Shown here one piece after another: positions 23,821 to 34,263 of a stretch of DNA of 64,000 bases. The notes beneath the pieces are model-generated. The model was given only the letters and a program-made list of their open reading frames with translations. It was not told the DNA's origin and did no database searches. Made by a program: the position numbers and the translations under genes. Positions within the stretch are counted from its first letter, which is position 1. Every line of letters starts with the position of its first letter. Location of the stretch: the NCBI RefSeq assembly GCF_030253575.1, contig NC_080559.1, positions 2,564,501-2,628,500 of the forward strand. The letters are read 5' to 3'. Source of the stretch: Rhododendron vialii (taxonomy: Eukaryota; Streptophyta; Magnoliopsida; Ericales; Ericaceae).

Positions 23821-25169
23821 ACTACAATTGGGTGCAGTGGCCCTTCCCATAACAATTGGCACAATTGGTCCCATTCCAGAATAAATGGTTCCGGGGAATG
23901 ATTTTGTCACTTCTTTTTTTGTTAACGGTACTTTCCTGAAAATGTATTTTTGCACAAAAAATACACTTACAGGAAAGTGACGTTAAAAAAAATGGAAAGA
24001 CAAAATCAGTAACCAATAAAAGGGAGTAATAAATGTCTTTTCGTACCACCACAATGCTGTCATATATATAGAGCCGAGCCAATTGGGCCCGTGGACAACA
24101 ACTGAAACCAAAAGAAGATGTACCGTGGGCAGATTTTTCAGTGTACGCCCTACACTAATTTTTTTTTTTGTCAAACGGAATTTCATACGCCCTACACTTA
24201 ATTTCCCCTCAACCACTCAAAATGTACGGCAGATTTGACGAGAGATTATTTCATACCCTGGGGTATGACCACACTTTAGTGTGATGCAGAGAGCCCTTAG
24301 GGTACCGTGGCCATGCCCCAAAGGTATAGTATAATTTTTCCCATGCGACGGTCTTGTTCATTTTGAAGTTTTAAATATTTGCGCACAATATTTAATAAAT
24401 TTTTTCTATTTATCTCTTCATTTATTATTTTTAAAAATCTTGTTCAAAACCCAAACCGAATAGTTGCAGACCTAGGATTTACCCCCTTTCTCTACCTCCC
24501 ACTCTGATTTTTGTGACCTTGAAATTAATGACTGTATGTGTTGATTAGATTGTGCGCATATCGACTAATTTCGGAACTTTGAAGTTAATGATTAGACAAA
24601 CCTTCAATGACCCTAAAATGGTTGATAACACCAGGAAAATCTCAAACCTAAAAACTTGGGAGGGATTAAACTCCCTTCTTCCTCTCTCAAATTTCTTTAA
24701 TTTCATGTTCATAGATAGAACTGTTACCGGAAACAATCAAAAGATTCTCCATCCCTTTGCCTTTCATAATTCCCACTAGCTACTAAAGGAGACACTCTTT
24801 CTCTATCATCACATTTACATTTTTACCACTCAATTCTATACGAGATGTTCTATTTATTTCGATAGAGAGCAATAATAGAAAGTAGTGTTGGAATTCGTTG
24901 ATGAAAAAGTGAATAGTCAAAGTAGATATTTTTATTTTTATTTTTTACTTAGGCAAAATAGAAAATAGTGTTAGTCGCGCGATCCGTTATAGATGCTCTC
25001 ACAAAGAATCAAATCCACTTAACAGATATGCTATACGAAAATGGATGGATATATCAACTTTAATGAGTAGAGGATTGATTACGAACGAATTATATTGCAT
25101 TGTATTCGTATCCCGTATTTGCATCGATGCTTCATAACTTGCCTTACTTGAGGTCTACTTTATACATGG

Positions 25170-25575
25170 GAATTTTTCTATGGTACAAAAATTATTTTTT
25201 GGTGTATGTGATACCTAAAAAGTCACTTCAGTGATAAGTACTCCACATTAAGTGTTAAGTATTTCATAAGGAGTTGTAAGTATACCACATTGAGTAATAG
25301 GTATTCCAGATGTATAATACTTACCACTCAATGTGAAATACTTACCACTTCATATGAAATAATTCCACATAGAGTGGTAAGTATTTCATATGCAGTACGA
25401 AGTATTTCACATTGAGTGGTAAGTATTTTATACTTACCATACTTATCATTCAATGCGGAATACTTACTGCTTCTTATGCATTACTTACCACTCAATGTTG
25501 AATACTTACCACTAAAGTGATTTTTTGGGTACCGTACCCAAATTTTTTTTGTGTGTACCATAGATGCATGGACTC
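25170..25575. mobile_element. Foldback element built of TAAGTATT(C/T) units
   Basis: Near-palindromic segment of about 406 bp filled with forward and inverted copies of GTGGTAAGTATTTCAT/CA. The outer arms are CTATGGTACAAAAAT and the mirrored GTGTGTACCATAGATG. TATACATGG occurs just outside both ends (25161-25169 and 25576-25584), a possible 9 bp target-site duplication pointing to a MULE-type origin. In CTU2 itself the corresponding place (near 20690) has no such insertion. Confidence 0.6.
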
Positions 25576-25584
25576 TATACATGG

Positions 25585-27000
25585 ACTCGGATATTGGGTG
25601 CAGCCGTGCAGGTTCTCGTTTGAGTGTCATCTAATTTCCGTGAAGGACTTGGAGATACGCTGAAATATTTGAATTTCTTACTATATTTCTTTTACATTAT
25701 CGAAAACAGTGTTTAAAAAGTTTCTTAGAATGTTTCGTTCACAGTTTAGACCGGAGTTCCATGCATAGGTCACGATAACTTTGCATTACAAAAATGCTTG
25801 CTAGGCGTATGTCCAACTAAATGTGTTGGACACGGACTCCAGTCCGTTGTCCAAGTTTTGTGGGTATTTTATACGTTTAACACTGCTCAATGCTATGAGG
25901 AACTTTGTAATTTGTTTGAAAGATTACTTTCAATGATCGTGATTATTTGGAGACCTATTGTATTTGTGGCTCCTTCACTTCTGAAAATGGATAATTGATC
26001 CAAGAATTCTTTTTCCAATTTTCTTGCATCGTAGTATAAATTTTTGTGTGTTCTCTTCTTTCTTAGGGAGCAAATACAAGATTGCTTGCTTCCGGAGAGT
26101 GAAGATGGAGCCTGAACCTGCCATTTGAGCTCGTTTTCAACATCTTCTGCGGATATATGTCTTCTCACCCTAGATGCTAGCGCGTTTTAAGCAATGGTTC
26201 ACATTGCTAGAGTCGATGCGAAACCTATAGGCTTTATATATCGTTTCAGCGACAAGAAATCATGAACGTTTGATATTTAATCCATCTTTTGCTCTTCTCT
26301 TTTGCTGGTATCAAGCTTTGAGGTGATGCAAATTCATGTCTGCTATCTATGACATGCTCAAATGTATATATTGTTTACATCAAACAACGGTTTAAATATT
26401 CATCTCTCCAAAAAAAAATTTTGAGTTCTTTTTGGTAGTTTGTTTTCATTTTTTGCTCGGCGAAAGCATCGTTACTTCTAGTAAGGTTTGAGCTCCAGTC
26501 AACTTGCGCTTTTTGGTAATTTGTTGTGAGAATGAAATGTAGAATTGCCGTATTTGATGAGCTTTTTGGTAGCTTCTTGTGAGAATGAAATATAGGATTG
26601 CCTCCTCTTCCATTTTCCTTTTTTGTTGACCGATGACTGATCAATAAGATTTGGTCAATGCCCCTTTTGTTTGCTGTGGAAAAATGTTGAAATTTATGAA
26701 CCGTTGAAGCTTTGCTAGCAAGAAGTTACGAATCGAGATCATGATCTTATGTTTAGGGCATGGGCCTTATTTGAACGGAAATGATACTCACACAACCGTT
26801 GTGTGTGCTTGGATGCTCTAGATTTTAAAAAAACTCTTCCAATGAAAAGTTTAATTCTTCCAAGCAAAAGTTTGAATGAATCTTGACCATTTATTACAAT
26901 AATGGACGGATAAAGATTGATTGTGCTTGATGTTTTGCACAATCGTTGTGCATGTAGCATCTTTGTTATTTGAATTGGATGGGGTTCACAACTATGATTC
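25585..27000 (+). pseudogene. Partial CTU2 copy (exon 7 and 3' flank only)
   Basis: This segment is colinear with CTU2 from about 20690 in intron 6 through exon 7 into the downstream flank near 22530. It retains the exon 7 acceptor (TTCTTAG ending at 26066) and a frame ending GAT GGA GCC TGA from 26067. Upstream exons are absent, so it cannot encode CTU2. It lacks the TRIM found in the parent intron 6. A small MITE interrupts it at 26776-26965. Confidence 0.8.
26776..26965. mobile_element. Small MITE with 9 bp target-site duplication
   Basis: A 190 bp insertion flanked by identical TTATTTGAA (26767-26775 and 26966-26974). The ends are imperfect inverted repeats (ATGATACTCACACAACCGTTGTG against the mirror of CACAATCGTTGTGCATGTAGCAT). 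A 9 bp duplication suits a Mutator-like origin. The uninterrupted form CATATTTGAATTGGATTGGG is seen near 53530. Confidence 0.75.
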
Positions 27001-28372
27001 CCCCATAATTTGATTTGAATTTGGGAAACAGCTGAAATATTGTAGCTGAGAGGCCTTTGGTCCAATATCATTAGAGAATGCACTTAAGTGCAAGGAGAAA
27101 TGAGGTCAAGAGTTTAACTTCTCCTTTAAGGTGTTAATTTAATTACTTTAATAATGCTGACTTTTTTTGAAAACCAATCAAGCAATTCATTGCAATACCC
27201 GAAGGTAAAGATTACATCAGAATAGTGGGAATGAAGCAAAACTACTGAATCTAAGACACGAGCTATTGCGAAAACAACATTACTTTAGGGCACCCTGGAA
27301 AAACAAATCTACACTAGGTGTCAACATAAAGAGTCCTTGGAGTTGACTTTGAAATATTATAAGTATGTAAATTGAGCGGATCCAAAGTGGCCTTGAGTGC
27401 CTATTATACACAAATTTCAATTTTCATATTTGGGCTATTGTAACTTTATTGGATCTATTTGATAATTAAAACGGTTCATAATTTAGATCTCTGAAAGATA
27501 ATTCATTCTAACGGTCATGTTGATCTGATTTATATGATTACGAGTTAATTTCTTTGAGAAAAAACTTCATGTCACACACAATCAAATCCACTGTATCAGA
27601 TATGTTTAAAGGATGGATGTGATCGTGCTTGCCTTTTGGTGATTTTACTGGGAGCATATCCAAGTTGGACCCCAATACAACTATACAACAATAATAGAAC
27701 TCAACTAGTTCTCAATTATCGAGAGTATGGGCAGAAAGAATTGAAAATAGACTTAACCTTTGATAATAGAGAGGTGCTAGGTGCACATCACCTCAACCAC
27801 ACCACTCTCACATATAGGTGGGGCCCGTTCCAGTGGGATTTTGTTGATAATATATGCAAAAAGTGGTTTCTATTAGAATATACTGAAACAATAGCCCCCT
27901 ATACTCTACAACCAAAGAGCTAAAGGAACATTCTCTCAAATCAAAATCGAAAGATATCAGAGATGGCAGGCCTAGAAACCTAAATTAATTTTCGTTCACA
28001 TTATCATGTTACTTCCATTCATTGTGCATAGCATCGGAATGCAAGTTGGACCCCAATGTCGAATGATCAATGAATAAGAACTATTTCTGAGAATTGAATA
28101 TCTAGTCGATGTTTAACGGTAATAATAACTCTTTACAATTCGCTAGAGGAACTATTGTTATTAACTATTTAGTGTCAAAATTTGTTTAAGAAATTAAATA
28201 GGCATTGGAGCCCATACCTAACTCCCCATCCATGATATTATCACTAATTAAATCCCCATCCTAATTAAGATTGTATAAATGTCTCATTATGTTCCCCTGC
28301 ATGTATATATAGTTGTACTCATCACTCTTTTAATTTTGAATATTTGCCTCCTTTCACAATACATGGAGAGAA
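27001..28372. other. Intergenic spacer with CTU2-flank homology
   Basis: The left part looks like the tail of a LINE or similar element (about 27160-27290). About 27440-27610 resembles 22560-22740 (AAAAAACTTCATGTCACAC(A/C)(A/C)AATCAAATCCACTGT). A motif with TTGAATATCTAGT(C/T)(T/G)ATGTTGAAC near 28095 recurs at 23398 and 52372. The 95-residue frame at 27636-27923 resembles no protein. Confidence 0.5.
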
Positions 28373-28381
28373 TAAATAATC

Positions 28382-29538
28382 GGGAAAATTTCATATTAGC
28401 ACCTGACATTTAACACAAATCACACATAGATACCTGATCTTAACTAAATATTACATAAACACTTGAAGTATAAAGAACTCATCAATTAAACCCCTACCGT
28501 CAATCTCCGTCCAAAAACAAATAGAAAACATGTTTCTCTCTTCAATTTTGCTACGTGCACTGATTTTTTTTCACAGATTCTGCACATTTTTTTTTGCGGC
28601 CCATTTTTTGTGTCCCACACATATTATCCGATCCATTGATTATGTCAAAATATTTTTTTGAGAACCCTTGCAAAAAAACAGTTCCATCAGATAAATGTAA
28701 GTGTATGATCCAATCATACAACTTTTTATTCAGAATTTCAAATTAAAATTCTACATGAAAAGTTGTAAGATTTGATCTGACACTTACATTTATCCAGTTG
28801 AGCTGATTTTTTATAGGGTCATGCAAAAAAAAAAAAGAAGATTAATGAGCAGATCGGTTCACTTTTGGCCAGATTTAAAAAAAAATTTGTAATACAAATC
28901 CTTTCTTATGCATTATTATTTTCCTTTTTTCTTTCCTGCATAGTGTTGAGTTGTTTTTTTTAATTTATTTTTTTCCAGAGCAACTTACACTACCTAGTGT
29001 ACCTACACAAATTAGTATTGCATAGATTTTTTGTGGGGTCCACTTTTAAGTCCCTAAAAATGATCCGATCATTTCATTAGTTTTAAAATATTTTTTGCGT
29101 GACCCTATAAAAAAATCAGCTCAACAAATGTAAGTATTTGATCCAATCTTACAACTTTTTATTCAAAATTTTAATCCAGAATTATGAATGAAAAGCTGTA
29201 CGATTGGATCATACACTTACATTTATTTTTTGGAGTTGATTTTTGCAAGATCGCTTGAAAAATTATTTTAGAATTAGAGAACAGATCGGAATAATTTGTG
29301 TGGGACCAAAAAATAGACCGCACAAAAAATTTGTGCAAAATATGTGGAAAAAAAGTCAATGTGGGTAGCAAAATTGGAGAGAGAAACATGTTTTCCGTTA
29401 GTTTTTGGACGCAGGTTAACGGTATGGGTTTAATTGATGAATTTTTTAATACGTCAAGTGTTTATGTGATGTTTTGTTAAGACCAAATGTCCATGTGCTA
29501 TTTATGTGAAAAGTCAGGTATTAATATGAAATTTTCCC
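28382..29538. mobile_element. Nonautonomous long-TIR Mutator-like element with perfect 9 bp TSD
   Basis: Bounded by identical TAAATAATC at 28373-28381 and 29539-29547. The left terminus GGGAAAATTTCATATTA is matched by the right terminus TAATATGAAATTTTCCC, and the inverted similarity runs inward for at least 350 bases. That includes the mirrored AAAACATGTTTCTCTCT block and a TGTAAGTGTATGATCCAATC block that is itself palindromic. No transposase frame is present. Long inverted repeats with 9 bp duplication are the hallmark of MULEs. The element is 1,157 bp. Confidence 0.88.
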
Positions 29539-29547
29539 TAAATAATC

Positions 29548-30817
29548 ATTGTCCGTAAGTTCGAATCAGAAAATAGAGAAGAAAAACAAGCGCATTATTG
29601 CTCCTACTAGCTATACTTTTTTATGCTAGCTGGAACACAAACTAGATAGGGCCATGGCAGCAGGCCCGTGGACAAGAACCGAAACCAAAAGAATGTTATG
29701 GTGTCCCCGGTCATTTTGGGAACACCGTAATTTTTGGCATAATTTTATCATTAGGAACATAACTAAAATTAATTACAAGCATAACAGAACCCAAACAAAA
29801 CATAACCAAAAAAATATCCAAAAAGTCAACCAAAACATAACTAATGAAATTACTTATAAGATTGGATCAGGATGCCTTGCTTTATTCATTGGTTATAGCA
29901 ACTTTTTGACCAGGACGCTCCTTTTGTTGGAAATGGATCATTGATCTTTGGGGGGGGGGGGGGGGGGGTCGAACTTGCATGTGCTCCCAATCTCGTCACC
30001 GAAAGCCACGCCATGCCGACAAAAATTCTTGAGCTCCACTCATTAAAGCAGATCAATATATCCCTCCATTTTGTATAGCATAAAGTGGATTTGATGGTCA
30101 CATGAATCCAATTAAAATGATTTCTAGGATGGTTGGTTATCTTGACCATGTTTACTCTGTGAAAGATTAAATAAATTATCAAAGTACATCCCACTAAGGT
30201 CCGCAAATGAAGAAATTAGACGCTCTAGTATTAACAAAAATAGTTCTAACATTATTTCCTTCGCTAGAATTGTTAGCTGCCTTATAAGAAGTCATGCGTG
30301 GTATACTTATTTAGAAGGGTGAACTAGGTATCGATACGATATACGAAGAAAAAAAACACAATTTGTGTATTTAGTTTCACAACCTTGCTTAAAGCAACTT
30401 TGCCTAATGTTGTTTTAATGTTTAATTAAAAGCTCAAAGAAAATCTACATCATAATAAAAACGGATGTTACATCTCCGTATCATATTTATAATAGATCGA
30501 ATTTGATGATCCTCTCCCTACAGTTGCTGAATTAGTCTTACAAATATGGATCCCATAAACATTTTCAAAGAAATGGAGTATATTCTTGCAATAAAATGTT
30601 AAAACTATCCGGGAGGACAGAATTGCCCCACCCCTACAATATTTAGTGACAGGTTGGGTGGATTTTGAAGTAAAGTTGTCAAGAAATTATTAACAACCAC
30701 ACTCAACGAATGGACATCACGTACCACTGAGCTTTAGAAAACCATTTTCACACCCAAATTCTAAAACATACGTCTGCTTGATTTTCTTGTCAAATTTTCA
30801 GGTGTCTTTCAAAGAGC
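29548..30817. other. Spacer before the first winged-helix/LRR gene, with a 19-G run
   Basis: No gene recognised. A homopolymer of 19 G lies at 29950-29968. The segment 29640-29700 resembles 24070-24120. A stretch near 30285-30325 resembles 23565-23600. The sequence TTTTCAG at 30795-30801, just before the LRR gene start, looks like an acceptor site, so a 5' UTR intron is possible. Confidence 0.5.
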
Positions 30818-33800
30818 ATGGCCAGTACTAGTAGTGAAGCCCCTCCCTCATCACCTCCTGAAACTCCAACCATCAACAATTCTACCAAAACCAAATCCAT
30901 CTTCTCCATTCGATCGTATTTTGTAGCAAACTTAAAGGCCAAATTTTGTGTCTCCAAACTCAAACCGGTTGACAACAGCCACCACAATGCAGCAGCTTCC
31001 AGCAGTGCAACCACCAAACCAAATGACCACCACAATGCAGCAGCTTCCAGCAGTGCAACCACCAAACCAAATGACCACCAGGGGGAAGATCTTGCCCCTT
31101 CTTCTGAATTAGCGATCCCTAATGATCTCCTCCTCGTTGACTCAGCCTTGAAGAATTACACGGACCATATGACCGATCAAATCAACCTCGCCCGTGACAA
31201 GTTCAAGGAGCTACAACAAAACTCACGGAGCAGTGAAAGAGACTTTGAAGAACTCCGAAAGGCCATCGTGAAGCTCAAGTTGCAGATCCCTACGCAGGTG
31301 AATATCCTTTCAACCACCAGCAAAGACGATCACCACGGTGGAGCAGCTCTTTCCCCCTCTTCTAAACTGATGCATAATGATCTCCTCCTCGTGGATTCGG
31401 CCTTTGCCGAGACAAAGGAGTACATGGACCATATGAGTGAGAAAATCAACCAGGCGCATGAGAAATTCAAGGAGCTACAAATGTTACCGAGTAGTCCTGA
31501 GAGAGAATTTGACGTTACACAAAAAAAGAAGAAGAGAGAATTTGATGAACTACGAAAGGCCATCAAAAAGCTAAAAGTCCAGATCCCTTCGCATGTGAAA
31601 TTCGGTTCTGCTGATTCCAACCGACATCGTAACCGGTGGCCTAATATAAACGAGGCCGAGGATGGAATGACGCACTTCTTCTACAAGGAGCCATGGGTTC
31701 CGTTCACTAGTGGTTATCATATCCAACGCCTATTGGAAGCTTTTCATGACCTCTCTGACCCATTACGTTGGTGTTTGTTATGCTTCTTCAGATTCCCACC
31801 AGAGGCAACTATAAAGAGAACAACGATGATTTACCTTTGGATAGGGCAGGGATTTACTTCCTGGCATCTACCCCGCATTGAAGAGGATGAAGGCATTAGG
31901 ATCTTTGATGAGCTTATAGAAAAGGGCTTCATTGAGCCTGTCTATCAAAATTGCTCATTGGTGCCAGACAGTTGTAGGATGAGCCTTTCTGTTCGTTCTT
32001 CTTTACACAATGCAGCTGAAGGTAGTGGATTTACTTCAAATGACACTCTTGATCTTGATTTTGGTTTTGTTTGTTGTAATCCATGCGATTATGGGAAGTC
32101 ATGCCTAATCAATGTTGGTGAGGCCATTATTAATTGCGGGCCTGAAATATTTGAGAATATGAAGTTTATTCGAAGTCTTTATCTCGGAAGGTGGCAGAAC
32201 TCAGCTATGCACCACATTGAACTAGCAAATCCCAAAATTCTTCATGGAGTGAAGAATCTGTTTTTGTTAGAATTTCTTAGCCTTCGAGGAATTTCTATGA
32301 TTACAGAACTTCCAACAGCCATTTTAGAGCTCAAGCTTTTGAAGATCTTAGATTTACGAGCTTGTCATAATCTTGAGGTGATTCCCGACAACATCAGTTT
32401 GCTCAAGAGACTGACACACTTGGACATGTCTGAGTGTTACTTTTTAGAACACATGCCCAAGAGTCTTGCTCTACTATCAAGACTCGAAGTCCTTAAGGGA
32501 TTCTTGATTGGAGATTTCAACAACAACAAACAATCATGTACTCTTCACGATTTGTCAAGACTACGGGAGTTGAGAAAACTTAACATTTACGTAAGAGTGA
32601 AAGACTTTCACAGACTTTGGGACTTTGATGATTTAAAAAAATTTCAAGGCCTGCAAAAGTTGACCATATCATGGGGAGGATGCTCTTTACAAGGTGAAAG
32701 CAGCAGACAAATTCAAGAAGAAGCAAGCATGGAACTTCTCAAACAGGGCCCTCTAACACTCCCTCCCGGATTGCAGAAACTAGACCTTCAGTGTTTCCCT
32801 ACAGAGCGTCTAACCGATTGGTTAAGGCCTGCTGAAATAAAGGAACTAAATAAACTCTACATTAGAGGCGGGCAACTAAGTGACCTAGGACAATCACAGA
32901 AACACCAAGGGGAGCACTGGAAAGTGAAGATATTGCGTTTGAAGTACTTGAGCAAACTAGCAATAGATTGGAGGGACTTGAGGAGATCATTTCCTGAATT
33001 AGTTTACTTGCACCAAGTAGAATGCCCCAAGTTTACTAACTTCCCGTGTGATGAGAGTGGTGTATGGATGGAGAAGAATGCCATATATATTCAGGAGCAG
33101 CTACAGAAATACCAGAATTACTCCATCAAACGATTTTCCATTGACCGATCGCATCTGTTTCGGTTACAATTTCTTAGCCTTCGAGGAATTTCTACGATTA
33201 CAGAGCTTCCAACAGTCATTTCAGAGCTCAATCTTTTGACGATTTTAGATCTACGAGCTTGTCATAACCTTAAGGTGATTCCCAACAACATTGGTTTGCT
33301 CAATCGATTGACATGCTTGGACATGTCCGAGTGTTACCTTTTGGAACACATGCCCAAGAGTCTTGCTCAACTATCAAGACTTGAAGTCCTTAAGGGATTC
33401 TTGATTGGAGATTTTAACAACAACAAACAATATGCATGTACTCTTCACGATTTGTCAAGACTACGGGAGTTGAGAAAACTTAACATCTACGTAAGAGTGA
33501 AAGACTTTCACAGACTCTGGGACTTCGATGATTTAAAAGAATTTCATGGCCTGCAAAAGTTGACAATATCATGGGGAGGATGCTCTTTACAAGGTGAAAG
33601 TGGCAGACAAATTCAAGAAGAAGCAAGCATGGAACTACTCAGACGGGGCCCTCAAACACTTCCTCCCGGATTGCAGAAACTAAACCTTCAGTGTTTCCCT
33701 ACAGAGCGTCTAACCGATTGGTTGAGGCCTGCTGAAATAAAGGGACTAGATAAACTCTACATTAGAGGAGGGCAACTAAGTGATCTAGGGCAATCACGGG

Positions 33801-34030
33801 ATCACCAAGGGGAGTACTGGGAAGTGAATACATTGAGTTTGAAGTACTTGAACGAATTAGCAATAGATTGGAGAGAATTTAGGAGATTATTTCCCGAATT
33901 AGTTTACTTGCACCAAGTAGAATGCCCCAAGCTTACTAACTTCCCTTGTGATGAGAGTGGTGTGTGGTATCTATTCAGGAGCGCGCAGCTCCAGAAATAT
34001 CTTTGGCTAACAGATAGGATCAGTTGTTGA
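30818..34030 (+). CDS. NB-ARC-less coiled-coil/winged-helix/LRR protein with duplicated LRR block (1,070 aa)
   Basis: Single open frame. Order: a Ser/Thr/Pro-rich start; a perfect 16-residue duplication (HHNAAASSSATTKPND, residues 55-86); two related charged helical modules (about 90-157 and 180-257, each with LLLVDSA...KFKELQ...LRKAI.KLK.QIP); a winged-helix segment (CLLCFFRFPPEATIKRTTMIYLWIGQGF, about 319-346); then LRRs. The LRR block at 486-750 is repeated almost exactly at 785-1050, an offset of about 300 codons. No P-loop (GxGKT), GLPL or MHD motif exists, so this is not a working NB-ARC switch. It resembles the plant group annotated 'disease resistance RPP13-like protein 4', some of which have this same layout. 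An intracellular immune role is inference. The C-terminus after the second block is short compared with the first block's junction. Paralogue: 57474-59669. Confidence 0.9.
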   Translation: MASTSSEAPPSSPPETPTINNSTKTKSIFSIRSYFVANLKAKFCVSKLKPVDNSHHNAAASSSATTKPNDHHNAAASSSATTKPNDHQGEDLAPSSELAIPNDLLLVDSALKNYTDHMTDQINLARDKFKELQQNSRSSERDFEELRKAIVKLKLQIPTQVNILSTTSKDDHHGGAALSPSSKLMHNDLLLVDSAFAETKEYMDHMSEKINQAHEKFKELQMLPSSPEREFDVTQKKKKREFDELRKAIKKLKVQIPSHVKFGSADSNRHRNRWPNINEAEDGMTHFFYKEPWVPFTSGYHIQRLLEAFHDLSDPLRWCLLCFFRFPPEATIKRTTMIYLWIGQGFTSWHLPRIEEDEGIRIFDELIEKGFIEPVYQNCSLVPDSCRMSLSVRSSLHNAAEGSGFTSNDTLDLDFGFVCCNPCDYGKSCLINVGEAIINCGPEIFENMKFIRSLYLGRWQNSAMHHIELANPKILHGVKNLFLLEFLSLRGISMITELPTAILELKLLKILDLRACHNLEVIPDNISLLKRLTHLDMSECYFLEHMPKSLALLSRLEVLKGFLIGDFNNNKQSCTLHDLSRLRELRKLNIYVRVKDFHRLWDFDDLKKFQGLQKLTISWGGCSLQGESSRQIQEEASMELLKQGPLTLPPGLQKLDLQCFPTERLTDWLRPAEIKELNKLYIRGGQLSDLGQSQKHQGEHWKVKILRLKYLSKLAIDWRDLRRSFPELVYLHQVECPKFTNFPCDESGVWMEKNAIYIQEQLQKYQNYSIKRFSIDRSHLFRLQFLSLRGISTITELPTVISELNLLTILDLRACHNLKVIPNNIGLLNRLTCLDMSECYLLEHMPKSLAQLSRLEVLKGFLIGDFNNNKQYACTLHDLSRLRELRKLNIYVRVKDFHRLWDFDDLKEFHGLQKLTISWGGCSLQGESGRQIQEEASMELLRRGPQTLPPGLQKLNLQCFPTERLTDWLRPAEIKGLDKLYIRGGQLSDLGQSRDHQGEYWEVNTLSLKYLNELAIDWREFRRLFPELVYLHQVECPKLTNFPCDESGVWYLFRSAQLQKYLWLTDRISC

Positions 34031-34263
34031 GGGAGAGTTAGAATCTTGGCTGTAAATTACTCCAAGTGGAGCCTCCCCAAGCAAGGTAATTCTCCCATGG
34101 CTTCTTTATCTTGTATTATTTCATGTTCTTCCTCTCCCATGGCTGTAAGTGTATGTATAGTCGAATCATATTTGTTTTGAGTTTTGATTGTCCATTTCTT
34201 TCAAGACAAGTATAATGACTTCAGATGATTGTCTAATTTAGCTGATTTGTATGAGAGTTTTTT
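34031..34263. other. 3' flank of the LRR gene, shared with 53.9 kb
   Basis: The segment near 34215-34260 (ATTGTCTAATT.AGCTGATTT..ATGAGA) matches about 53903-53938. The match resumes after the Cassandra insertion at 34920 and runs to about 35023. This shows that a flank was duplicated and that the retroelement entered only this copy. No gene. Confidence 0.6.

Larger units (their letters stand above)
21592..25169. other. Spacer downstream of CTU2 with tandem and dispersed repeats
   Basis: No gene recognised. A segment of about 55 bp (AAAAGGCTATAGCAGCAAGCAGCCGACT...) is duplicated in tandem at about 21697-21745 and 21757-21805. Parts of 21.6-22.8 kb recur at 25.9-27.6, 44.57-45.2, 49.4-49.7 and 53.08-53.6 kb. 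A degenerate GAGCCGAGCTCGAG-type repeat lies at about 22857-23070. A GGCCCGTGGACAA(C/G)AACTGAAACC-like segment near 24090 recurs near 29660. Confidence 0.5.

Noticed and set aside
27636-27923. 95-residue plus-strand frame
   Set aside because: No recognisable domain, AT-rich, inside repeated flank sequence.
30818-34030. Classification as a complete CNL resistance gene
   Set aside because: No P-loop, kinase-2, GLPL or MHD motif; the sequence passes from helical modules directly to the winged helix.
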